Shown piece by piece: positions 55,734 through 63,650 of a stretch of DNA of 64,000 nucleotides. The number at the start of each line of letters is the position of its first letter. The first letter of the stretch is position 1. Origin of the DNA: Shewanella halifaxensis HAW-EB4 (lineage in GTDB: Bacteria > Pseudomonadota > Gammaproteobacteria > Enterobacterales > Shewanellaceae). Position numbers and translations under genes: made by a program. Location: NCBI RefSeq assembly GCF_000019185.1, contig NC_010334.1:4526001-4590000 (forward strand). Reading direction: 5' to 3'. Below the pieces are notes generated by a model. That model was given only the letters and a program-made list of their open reading frames with translations, had not been told where the DNA came from and searched no databases.

Positions 55734-55928
55734 ATGGGCAATGTAATAAGTATCCAAGCTAAGCGTGAAGAACGTGAAGTTGAAGTGCATTTTGCCGAGC
55801 TGTTAGACAAGGAAGCTAGTATTGAAGGTAGTGTTAAACCTCTTCCTCGATCTATGTTTGACCGCATAAAAGTACTTCGTGAGCAAGCTGAAGTTCAGCG
55901 TCAAGAACACGATCTTATTGAGTGCTAA
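55734..55928 (+). CDS. Candidate antitoxin for YhaV (64 residues, not PrlF-like)
   Basis: 64 residues, charged and largely helical (ISIQAKREEREVEVHFAELL; SMFDRIKVLREQAEVQRQEH). It is translated from an AGGA site behind a good promoter and ends 15 bases before the yhaV start, the antitoxin position. It has none of the AbrB/SpoVT swapped-hairpin features of PrlF and is half its length. I recognise no family. Antitoxin role is inferred from size and place. Confidence 0.65.
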   Translation: MGNVISIQAKREEREVEVHFAELLDKEASIEGSVKPLPRSMFDRIKVLREQAEVQRQEHDLIEC

Positions 55929-55943
55929 TTTAAGGCTTGTTGC

Positions 55944-56426
55944 ATGGATGTACAAGTAGTAAACGGCTTTGAGTTACACTCTCTCGAAATCTTTCAAGAA
56001 TACCTCGATTCTTTAATTTCAGAAGTAGAAGCAATTAGTAAAACAAGCGAAGCACTTTATGAGCACCCCTCGTATAAGCTGTTAGATTGTGTTGCTTCTG
56101 CTATCTATGAGTATGTCCCTAAAGACCCCCAGTCTAGAGATTTCAATCTCGGAACCACCCTAGATAAAAGTAAAAGCAGAAAGTTTACTAGCTGGAAAAG
56201 AGTAAAAAAACACATGCCTGCTAGGTATAGACTATTTTTCCGCTTCAATACTCAGCAGCCAAAAACTATTGTTTATGCGTGGCTCAATAACGAACAAACC
56301 CTTCGTAAAGAAGGTGCAAAGACCGATGTTTATGCAGTCTTCACCAAAATGCTAAAAAATGGAACAATCCCTGATTCGTGGGCAGAACTAATTGCCGAGT
56401 CAAAAGCACTGAAAGATACTGCTTAG
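55944..56426 (+). CDS. YhaV-family toxin (ribonuclease)
   Basis: 160 residues that follow E. coli YhaV along the whole length: VNGFELHSLEIFQEYLDSL at the start, the RYRLFFRF core, VYAWLNNEQTLRKEGAKTDV and YAVFTKMLKNGTIPDSWAEL. YhaV is a RelE-superfamily ribosome-dependent mRNA interferase. It is paired here with a small upstream gene rather than with prlF, inside a mobile island where such modules stabilise DNA. Confidence 0.88.
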   Translation: MDVQVVNGFELHSLEIFQEYLDSLISEVEAISKTSEALYEHPSYKLLDCVASAIYEYVPKDPQSRDFNLGTTLDKSKSRKFTSWKRVKKHMPARYRLFFRFNTQQPKTIVYAWLNNEQTLRKEGAKTDVYAVFTKMLKNGTIPDSWAELIAESKALKDTA

Positions 56427-56475
56427 TTCCATAGTTAGTAGAAATTAATCGCCACCATTTTCTAACATCTTTTAT

Positions 56476-56594
56476 GTACCCATTAGGTATACCCATATAG
56501 GTATGGTCAAACTCCGATCGAACAGTACCCATTAGGATTGATTTTGATTAACGGGTACTGTAATCTCCACCCCCTCTTAAGACCTAACGGGTAC
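56476..56594. repeat. Array of four recombinase-box repeats
   Basis: Consensus GTACCC(A/G)TTAGG. Forward boxes at 56476-56487 and 56525-56536; inverted boxes at 56548-56558 (diverged at one end) and 56583-56594. Boxes two and three form an inverted pair extended to CAGTACCC/GGGTACTG. The last box ends five bases before the serine recombinase start, so it may serve both as res-like site and as self-repression operator. Confidence 0.7.
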
Positions 56595-56599
56595 ACTAC

Positions 56600-57157
56600 G
56601 TGGCACACATTGCCTATCTCCGAGTCTCCACAGTAGAGCAGAACACTGACCGCCAACTCAACGATACATGTATCTCCTTTGATAAGACCTTCACTGATAA
56701 ATGCAGTGGTGGTACAACCAAACGACCAGCCTTAACGGAACTAAAAGACTACGTTAGGGATGGTGACATTATTCATGTACATAGCATTGACCGCCTTGCT
56801 CGTAACTTGGTTGATTTAAAGCAACTGATTAATGAATGGAATAGCCAAGGTATAACCGTCAAGTTCCATAAAGAAGGTCTAAGCTTTAATGCTGGTGGTA
56901 ACGACCATATGTCAGAGCTAATGCTTAACATGCTTGGTGCTGTAGCTCAGTTTGAATTAGCGATGATTCAGGAGAGGCGTCAGGAAGGCATTGAGAAGGC
57001 TAAAGCAGCAGGCAAATACAAAGGTAGGCCTACTAACGAATTAAGCCACCAGCGGATCTCTGAGCTACGTTCTCAAGGGGTTTCACTAAGGAAGATTGCC
57101 AAGGAAATAGGCGTATCATTATCTACAGTACAAAGGGCTTTAGCGGCTAATGAATAA
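56600..57157 (+). CDS. Serine recombinase (resolvase/invertase)
   Basis: 185 residues. Catalytic Ser10 in YLRVSTVEQN, the second active-site cluster HSIDRLARNLVDL, helix E (ELAMIQERRQEGI) and a C-terminal helix-turn-helix (VSLRKIAKEIGVSLSTVQRA). Length and form match Tn3-type resolvases or Hin/Pin invertases. GTG start. The four-box repeat upstream is its probable target. Its last eight bases overlap the next gene. Confidence 0.93.
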   Translation: MAHIAYLRVSTVEQNTDRQLNDTCISFDKTFTDKCSGGTTKRPALTELKDYVRDGDIIHVHSIDRLARNLVDLKQLINEWNSQGITVKFHKEGLSFNAGGNDHMSELMLNMLGAVAQFELAMIQERRQEGIEKAKAAGKYKGRPTNELSHQRISELRSQGVSLRKIAKEIGVSLSTVQRALAANE

Positions 57158-57971
57158 ACTTAAACCTATCATTTGTAAGGGGTGTGGAAAGAAACGAGTT
57201 CCATTCCTTGGCAGTAAAAATAGACCCACAAAGTTTTGCAAAGAGTGTAAAGGTGGTAGCTTTTGGACTTCAGCTTTTGGCTTATGGTTTCTAGATGCAG
57301 CTTCAAGACAATCAATTGACTCAATGCCATTCGATAATGACGATGTTATGGCTATCTATCAATTATGGTTAAGACGAAGACAAGCCCAAGGAACTCGTTA
57401 CGTATCAGAAAAGGCCTTTGATTATGGTGATGACCCTTTTGGTGCTGATTCTGAGCCAGTACGAGTAGAGTCTGGCAAGTGGCAAAGTGAATACAAGTAT
57501 CAATTATGTCACCTAGACCCTGTTGCAGGTAAAGGCTTCCAAGGAAGGCTAACCGCTAAGAACCTAGTCATTGCGCCAGCTATTAATAATCAAACTCTAG
57601 GTAACTCGCAGGCCGTAGACCATGGCTTTAGAGTTCATACCGATAAGGTGCCCTTTAAGGATAACCAAGCAGTTAAAGCATGGTGTACTAAGACATACAA
57701 TATTGCTGCTATTGCTCAAGAGTTAAAGCTAAAATCTAAATCCACAGAGACACCTCAAAGTGACCTCTGGTTAAGTCAAGGTTCTGTTGCCCCATCTAAA
57801 CTGTTCGTTGAAGAAGTAAATAGACTCGGTGGTAATTGGACTGCTAATAGTGTTAATGACTTCTCTAATGCTTTTGATCAATTCCTTCAACAGGGCGTGC
57901 AAGGTTCAAGTTATATAGAGTATCACTACGGTAAGACCATTGATGAAGACCTGTCTGCAGAGGACTTTTAG
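57150..57971 (+). CDS. Zinc-finger protein with variant HNH-like centre, unknown
   Basis: 273 residues. N-terminal zinc knuckle (CKGCGKKR, then FCKEC). The middle reads QLCHLDPVAGKGFQGRLTA followed by KNLVIAPAINNQTLGNSQ, which copies the order of an HNH nuclease centre (H-x-x-P-x, then N-L, then N) but lacks the usual second Cys pair. The rest is helical. It overlaps the serine recombinase by eight bases, so the two are co-translated and may work together. I know no family for it. Confidence 0.6.
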   Translation: MNKLKPIICKGCGKKRVPFLGSKNRPTKFCKECKGGSFWTSAFGLWFLDAASRQSIDSMPFDNDDVMAIYQLWLRRRQAQGTRYVSEKAFDYGDDPFGADSEPVRVESGKWQSEYKYQLCHLDPVAGKGFQGRLTAKNLVIAPAINNQTLGNSQAVDHGFRVHTDKVPFKDNQAVKAWCTKTYNIAAIAQELKLKSKSTETPQSDLWLSQGSVAPSKLFVEEVNRLGGNWTANSVNDFSNAFDQFLQQGVQGSSYIEYHYGKTIDEDLSAEDF

Positions 57972-58014
57972 ACGAATTATGTAGACCTCAAAGATCCAGC
58001 ACAAAAACACCTAC

Positions 58015-58038
58015 AGAGCCCTGTGCACGGGGCTTTTC
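58015..58038 (+). terminator. Terminator of the recombinase cassette
   Basis: AGCCC-loop-GGGCT followed by TTT, 45 bases after the preceding stop. No other element is seen in 57972-58185. Confidence 0.65.
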
Positions 58039-58185
58039 GGCAAATATTAAGGACGACAACAAGGTACTTAGTACCTTTGAGCAACCATAAAAAATGAACA
58101 TTTGTAAAACACGTTTTGTGTACAAATAAGGGAACGCCGCAATAGTAAGGAAGAGTTAATACCTCACCTCCCCCCCCTATGGCTG

Positions 58186-58998
58186 TTAATACCACCCTTG
58201 ATAACTATTTGATGTAGAGCCAACGCCCGCGCTTTTAGTATTTTGATTGCATTCCTTACATAAAAGCTGAAGATTTGTGACATCATTAAAGCCGTAATTA
58301 GCAAGTGCAACCATATGATCATAGTTTTCGAGGTTATTAATATTTAATTTACCAGATAAGTCTTTATCGCAAAGAACACACCTTCCTCGATCTCTGAAGT
58401 ACACAGCTCTTTTAGCCCACTGGGGAATATGACAACGCTTATTTTTACACCGAGTAGTCAGTAGATCATTCAAATGAACATGAACACTTACATCACTAGC
58501 TTGCATCTCAAGGCTATCAGCCATAATTTGATTAAAATTAAGTAAAAGCTCTCTATTAAGAAATAATAGATAGAAAACTTCTTCCACCGTCTGCGTGATT
58601 AAGTCTTCATAGTACTGGGAAGCAAGTAACCAATCATAATAAGCATCCTCTATAAATACATCTTTTAAAGAACACAGCTCTTTTAGATGCTCTTTAAATA
58701 GCTGATACTTTATACCGTGATACTCGAAAGCTTTTTCTATTGGAAGTAAACCACTACTCCTGTAATCAAAGTTATCAAAATCAATTTTATTTGAATTCTC
58801 GGAATAAATGGTTTCGACTACGAATGTAATAAAGCTATGGAAAACGGACTGCTTTGGGAACTTATCAATTAAACTAAAAACTCGCCCATCACCGTAGAAG
58901 TCATTTAACTCTACAGCATAGGTAAAAGAGTCATTCAATACATTGTTGATTACATTGCAAAAATAATAAGTCTCATAAAATCGAGCGTTAAGTTGCAT
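58186..58998 (-). CDS. HNH endonuclease
   Basis: 270 residues. N-terminal helical part of about 180 residues without recognised domain, then a clear HNH domain: CVLCDKDLSGKLN, YDHMVALANYGFNDVTNLQ and LLCKECNQNT. The ribosome-binding site GAAGGA abuts the ATG. Convergent to the recombinase cassette and last gene of the island before groEL. It may be a defence or mobility nuclease; no methylase partner is present. Confidence 0.87.
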   Translation of the reverse strand: MQLNARFYETYYFCNVINNVLNDSFTYAVELNDFYGDGRVFSLIDKFPKQSVFHSFITFVVETIYSENSNKIDFDNFDYRSSGLLPIEKAFEYHGIKYQLFKEHLKELCSLKDVFIEDAYYDWLLASQYYEDLITQTVEEVFYLLFLNRELLLNFNQIMADSLEMQASDVSVHVHLNDLLTTRCKNKRCHIPQWAKRAVYFRDRGRCVLCDKDLSGKLNINNLENYDHMVALANYGFNDVTNLQLLCKECNQNTKSAGVGSTSNSYQGWY

Positions 58999-59045
58999 TC
59001 CTTCTTCCTTTAAAAAACAAACTTACTTTTATCTTGCTACCTATA

Positions 59046-59096
59046 AACAAAAAGGCTACCGTTGGGGTCAACATTGGTGTCAACACGGTAGCCTTA
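59046..59096 (-). terminator. Terminator of groES-groEL
   Basis: AAGGCTACCGT pairs with ACGGTAGCCTT across a loop with a nested TTGAC repeat, and runs into TTTTTG on the minus strand. Confidence 0.85.
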
Positions 59097-59135
59097 ACTT
59101 ATTGTTTTATATGACTGTTAAGTCATGGGCAATAA

Positions 59136-60779
59136 TTACATCATGCCGCCCATACCGCCCATTCCACCCATACCGCCCATGCCGCCCATATCAGCAGCAT
59201 CTTCTTTAACGTCAGCTACCATACATTCAGTTGTGATCATTAGACCAGCAATTGAAGAAGCGAACTGTAGCGCGCTACGGGTTACTTTAGTTGGGTCTAG
59301 GATACCCATCTCTAGCATGTCGCCGTATGTATCGTTACCCGCGTTGTAACCGTAGTTACCGGTGCCGTTCTTAACGTTGTTAGCAACAACTGAACCTTCT
59401 TCACCCGCGTTGGTAGCGATTTGACGTAGTGGCGCTTCCATAGCACGTAGTGCAATGATCACACCGTGCTTCTGGTCTTCGTTAAGTACTTCAACTTCGC
59501 CGATTTTGCTTGCAACGCGTACTAGTGCAACACCACCACCAGCAACGACACCTTCTTCAACCGCTGCGCGAGTTGCGTGTAGTGCGTCTTCTACGCGTGC
59601 TTTCTTTTCTTTCATTTCAACTTCAGTTGCTGCGCCAACCTTGATTACGGCTACGCCACCAGCAAGTTTAGCCATACGCTCTTGAAGCTTTTCTTTGTCG
59701 TAGTCTGATGTTGATTCTTCAGCTTGGATCTTGATCTGTGCAACACGCGCTTTGATCTGAGTCTCTTCGCCGTTACCGTCGATGATAGTCGTGTCATCTT
59801 TAGTGATAATAACGCGCTTAGCCGTACCTAGATCTTCTAGGGTCGCTTTTTCTAGCTCTAGGCCAATCTCTTCAGCAATAACAGTTCCGCCAGTTAGGAT
59901 AGCGATGTCTTGTAGCATTGCCTTACGACGGTCACCAAAGCCTGGCGCCTTAACAGCTGCAACTTTAACGATGCCGCGCATGTTGTTTACTACTAGGGTT
60001 GCTAGTGCTTCACCTTCAACGTCTTCTGCAACGATAAGCAGTGGCTTACCTGTTTTAGCTAGACCTTCAAGGATTGGTAGCAATTCACGGATGTTTGATA
60101 CTTTCTTGTCTACTAGAAGGATGAATGGGCTTTCTAGTTCAACGCTGCCAGTTTCTGGCTTGTTAATGAAGTATGGAGATAGGTAACCGCGGTCGAACTG
60201 CATACCTTCAACTACGTCTAGCTCATTTTCTAGTGCTTGACCTTCTTCAACGGTGATAACGCCTTCTTTACCCACGCGCTCCATCGCCGTTGCGATGATT
60301 TCACCAATTGACTCGTCAGAGTTAGCAGAGATAGTACCTACTTGAGCGATAGCTTTAGTATCAGAACACTCTTGAGACAGGTTTTTAAGCTCGGCAACTG
60401 CAGCGATTACCGCTTTGTCGATACCGCGCTTAAGATCCATTGGGTTCATACCAGCTGCAACAGCTTTTAGGCCTTCAGTAACGATTGCTTGCGCAAGTAC
60501 TGTAGCAGTAGTAGTACCGTCACCGGCTGCATCATTGGCTTTAGAAGCAACTTCTTTAACCATTTGTGCGCCCATGTTTTCGAACTTGTCTTCTAGCTCG
60601 ATCTCTTTAGCTACTGACACGCCATCTTTAGTGATAAGCGGAGCACCGAAGCTCTTGTCTAGTACTACGTTACGACCTTTGGGGCCCAAGGTAACTTTAA
60701 CTGCGTTAGCTAGAACGTTTACGCCTGCAAGCATTTTTACGCGTGCGTCATTACCAAATAATACTTCTTTAGCTGCCAT
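59136..60779 (-). CDS. groL: Chaperonin GroEL
   Basis: 547 residues, the usual length. Starts AAKEVLFGNDARVKMLAGVN, has the ATP motif DGTTTATVLAQAI, and ends with the GGM repeat tail (MGGMGGMGGMM). It forms the double-ring folding chamber in the cytoplasm. It follows groES by 89 bases in one heat-shock operon. Confidence 0.99.
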   Translation of the reverse strand: MAAKEVLFGNDARVKMLAGVNVLANAVKVTLGPKGRNVVLDKSFGAPLITKDGVSVAKEIELEDKFENMGAQMVKEVASKANDAAGDGTTTATVLAQAIVTEGLKAVAAGMNPMDLKRGIDKAVIAAVAELKNLSQECSDTKAIAQVGTISANSDESIGEIIATAMERVGKEGVITVEEGQALENELDVVEGMQFDRGYLSPYFINKPETGSVELESPFILLVDKKVSNIRELLPILEGLAKTGKPLLIVAEDVEGEALATLVVNNMRGIVKVAAVKAPGFGDRRKAMLQDIAILTGGTVIAEEIGLELEKATLEDLGTAKRVIITKDDTTIIDGNGEETQIKARVAQIKIQAEESTSDYDKEKLQERMAKLAGGVAVIKVGAATEVEMKEKKARVEDALHATRAAVEEGVVAGGGVALVRVASKIGEVEVLNEDQKHGVIIALRAMEAPLRQIATNAGEEGSVVANNVKNGTGNYGYNAGNDTYGDMLEMGILDPTKVTRSALQFASSIAGLMITTECMVADVKEDAADMGGMGGMGGMGGMGGMM

Positions 60780-60868
60780 CTTTAATATCCTTTCAATTCT
60801 TTTTAGCCGTGGTTACACAGTTGCGCCAACAACGGCATTAATGATTTGTATGTTACAAGAGTAAGGGA

Positions 60869-61159
60869 TTAACCTACTACAGCCATTAGATCTGATTCAG
60901 ATAGGATCAGAACTTCTTCACCATCAATCTTCTCTTTCTTCACGCCGTAACCTTCGTTGAAGATGACGATATCGCCAACTTTAACGTCTAAAGGCATTAC
61001 GTTACCGTTTTCAAGAATGCGTCCATTGCCTACAGCAAGAACTTCACCACGGCTAGATTGTTCAGCAGCACTACCTGTTAGTACGATACCACCAGCTGAC
61101 TTTGATTCAACTTCTGAACGCTTAACAATGACACGATCATGTAATGGACGAATGTTCAT
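60869..61159 (-). CDS. groS: Co-chaperonin GroES
   Basis: 96 residues: MNIRPLHDRVIVKRSEVESK at the start, the mobile loop KSAGGIVLTGSAAEQSSRGE, and GYGVKKEKIDGEEVLIL. It caps GroEL. The ATG follows AGGAG at nine bases. A sigma-32 promoter lies about 115 bases upstream. Confidence 0.99.
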   Translation of the reverse strand: MNIRPLHDRVIVKRSEVESKSAGGIVLTGSAAEQSSRGEVLAVGNGRILENGNVMPLDVKVGDIVIFNEGYGVKKEKIDGEEVLILSESDLMAVVG

Positions 61160-61272
61160 CGATGGATGCTCCTATTATTTTTGTGTGCCTAAATATTTTT
61201 CAGGCGAGTAAAGTTAGTAACGACTTCGCTTGGTTTCGTCTTGGTGAAAGCCAAAACTGCCGCTTGATGTTC

Positions 61273-61306
61273 GATACATGGGGGTGAATGTCAGCAGTTC
61301 CAAGGC
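61273..61306 (-). promoter_or_regulatory. Sigma-32 heat-shock promoter of groES-groEL
   Basis: Minus strand CTTGGAA, 14-base spacer, CCCCATGTA, matching the sigma-32 consensus CTTGAA-N13-15-CCCCATNT. No CIRCE element is present. Confidence 0.85.
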
Positions 61307-61407
61307 CTATTTACAAAATAAATCCGTTTTTTTTAACTGCGCCGAATAAAATTTGCGGCATTCCTGATAGAATCGCTCTCCGAGCAAAGACTAGGCAAGA
61401 CTTCCCC

Positions 61408-62769
61408 ATGAGAGACAGACACGGGCTGCTAACTCAGCCAATTGGTCGTGTACTGCTAAATATGAGCCTTCCAAACCTGATTGGTATCTTAACCATTCTC
61501 GGGTTCAGCCTCGTTGACACTTTTTTTATCAGCCAGTTAGGCACCGAATCCCTCGCGGCCATCAGTTTTACCTTTCCTGTGACCCTGATTATTTCCAGCA
61601 TTGCGATTGGCATTGGCGCTGGGGTATCAACCAATTTGGGTCGTTTAATTGGCGGCGGCCACGCAGACAAGGCCAAGGTATTTTTGCACGACGCCTTGAT
61701 GCTGACCTTCTTACTGATAGCCTTTATCGCCCTGCTGGGCAGTTTATGTATCGACCCGTTATTTAGCCTGCTAGGCGCCAACGACTCAAGCCTGCCGCTT
61801 ATTCATGACTATATGTTTATCTGGTATCTCGGCGCACCATTGCTAGTGCTGCTGATGGTGGGTAACCAAGGCCTACGCGCCACGGGCGATACCAAGTCTC
61901 CAGCCAAGATAATGATGCTGGCAGCACTAATTAACCTTATTCTCGACCCGCTACTTATTTTTGGTATTGGGCCTTTCCCGCGTTTAGAGATTGAAGGCGC
62001 GGCGATTGCCACGGTGATCTCTTGGGTGGTGGCGCTGTCACTGTCGACCCATCTACTGATTTTTAAACGTCACTTAGTCGACTTTGTTGAGCCCAATCTT
62101 GAGCGCCTCAAGTGCAACTGGAAGCAGCTGGCACATATTGCCCAGCCTGCGGCGATGATGAACCTACTTAACCCTCTCGCCAACGCGATAATTATGGCGA
62201 TGCTGGCGCGTATCGATCATAGCGCTGTGGCGGCCTTCGGTGCTGGAACGCGGCTAGAGTCGGTGATGCTGATTGTAGTAATGGCACTATCATCGAGTCT
62301 AGTGCCGTTTGTGGCGCAAAACCTTGGCGCGGGGCAAACATTAAGGGCACGTAGCGCGCTGATGTTGTCACTTAAATTCGTATTACTGTTTCAAACCTTG
62401 TTGTATCTGCCGCTGCTGTTTTTGGCCAAGCCGTTAGCAGAGCTATTTAGTAACGACCCGCAGGTGGTTGAGTGGCTCACCTTTTATATCTTGGTGATGC
62501 CAGCAGCCTATGGTCCATTAGGGATTGTGATTTTAGTCGCGACCACGCTTAACGCCTACCATAGACCCATGAGCTCGCTGATATTGAATATATGCCGATT
62601 GTTTTTGATCATGTTGCCGCTGGCGGCATTGGGCTCCTACTTAGGAGGTGTAAAAGGCCTCCTCTTGGCACTACCTATCACTAATGCCATTATGGGCATC
62701 GTCTGTTATATTCTGGCAACACGGATCTCCGAGCCAGATAAGACGCCGATTGTGGTGAGCCAGTCTTAA
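61408..62769 (+). CDS. MATE-family multidrug exporter
   Basis: 453 residues from the ATG at 61408, with 12 membrane helices in two halves (LLNMSLPNLIGILTILGFSL and AGTRLESVMLIVVMALSSSL are typical starts of each half). MATE pumps expel cationic drugs, some of them fluoroquinolones, with sodium or protons. An upstream reading to 61288 runs through the groES promoter region and is unlikely. A qnr gene follows by 55 bases on the same strand. Confidence 0.87.
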   Translation: MRDRHGLLTQPIGRVLLNMSLPNLIGILTILGFSLVDTFFISQLGTESLAAISFTFPVTLIISSIAIGIGAGVSTNLGRLIGGGHADKAKVFLHDALMLTFLLIAFIALLGSLCIDPLFSLLGANDSSLPLIHDYMFIWYLGAPLLVLLMVGNQGLRATGDTKSPAKIMMLAALINLILDPLLIFGIGPFPRLEIEGAAIATVISWVVALSLSTHLLIFKRHLVDFVEPNLERLKCNWKQLAHIAQPAAMMNLLNPLANAIIMAMLARIDHSAVAAFGAGTRLESVMLIVVMALSSSLVPFVAQNLGAGQTLRARSALMLSLKFVLLFQTLLYLPLLFLAKPLAELFSNDPQVVEWLTFYILVMPAAYGPLGIVILVATTLNAYHRPMSSLILNICRLFLIMLPLAALGSYLGGVKGLLLALPITNAIMGIVCYILATRISEPDKTPIVVSQS

Positions 62770-62824
62770 ATCAGGTTTATTTTCAGCTACAATTGCTCAA
62801 TCAAAAACGCTAGGGAGCAGCACT

Positions 62825-63481
62825 ATGCACGCCGTCGATCAAATCTTTAATGATGAAGACTTCTCAGACCAAGACTTGCAAGATGCCCACTTCGAGCGCT
62901 GCAGCTTCTACCACTGCCGCTTTAACCATGCTGATCTCACCGATGCGCAGTTTATTCAGTGTAAGTTTGTTGTGCCCGGTGACGACAGCGGCTGCGACTT
63001 TAGCTATGCCACCTTAACTAGCGCCAGCTTTAAGCACTGTAATCTCAGTATGGCTTTGTTTAAGGGCGCGCGCTGTTATGGCCTTGAGCTGCGCGAATCT
63101 AACCTACAAGGCAGCGACTTTAGCCGTGCCAGCTTTGCTAACTACATCACGGCAAAGAGCTATTTCTGCTCGGCGTATATTACTGCCTGCAACTTAGCTT
63201 ATGCAGATTTGAATGGAGCGTTACTGGAGGAGTGCGAGCTATTCGATAACCGTTGGCGCGGCGCTAACCTAACTGGTGCATCGCTGAAAGGCAGCGATCT
63301 AAGCGGCGGTGAGTTTTCCCCTGAGCAATGGGGCAGCTTCGAGCTTAAGGGCGCTAATCTGACTCGGGTTGAGCTCGAGGGCTTAGATCCGCGCATCGTA
63401 GCGCTCGATGGCGTAATGATAAACCAGTGGCAGCAGGAGCAACTGCTCGCGCCACTTGGGCTGATTGTGACGGCTGATTAA
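62825..63481 (+). CDS. qnr: Qnr-type pentapeptide repeat protein (copy 2)
   Basis: 218 residues like copy 1, with the same register: DLQDAHFERCSFYHCRF, DLTDAQFIQCKF, NLAYADLNGALLEECELF and the tail WQQEQLLAPLGLIV. It is more diverged from QnrA than copy 1 (VVPGDDSG replaces FIESGSLSG in the first loop region). It should bind type-II topoisomerases as a DNA mimic. The site GGGAG precedes the ATG; the MATE gene lies 55 bases upstream, so co-transcription is likely. Confidence 0.9.
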   Translation: MHAVDQIFNDEDFSDQDLQDAHFERCSFYHCRFNHADLTDAQFIQCKFVVPGDDSGCDFSYATLTSASFKHCNLSMALFKGARCYGLELRESNLQGSDFSRASFANYITAKSYFCSAYITACNLAYADLNGALLEECELFDNRWRGANLTGASLKGSDLSGGEFSPEQWGSFELKGANLTRVELEGLDPRIVALDGVMINQWQQEQLLAPLGLIVTAD

Positions 63482-63650
63482 GCAAGCGACTTTCTATTTA
63501 AAATTTGTCCAACATCAAGCTATCGGCTATCAATTGTCCAAAAGCCACTCCTCGGGGCAGCGACACTAGAGTAACCCGCAACCACGACTATACTTAAAAA
63601 AACAACAAACTTAGGCTCGCGAATGCGATGCCTTGCCAAAGGAGGTCCCT

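Noticed and set aside
54195..59070. GGTCAAC at both edges of the island as an attachment-site pair
   Set aside because: Seven shared bases are expected by chance, and the second copy is part of the groEL terminator loop.
59125..60864. Several long open frames antisense to groEL
   Set aside because: They mirror the strong codon bias of groEL on the opposite strand and resemble no proteins.
61160..61290. Search for a CIRCE element upstream of groES
   Set aside because: No inverted repeat of that type is present; a sigma-32 promoter is.
61288..61407. Longer N-terminus for the MATE protein
   Set aside because: It would run through the groES promoter region and adds 40 residues without family similarity.
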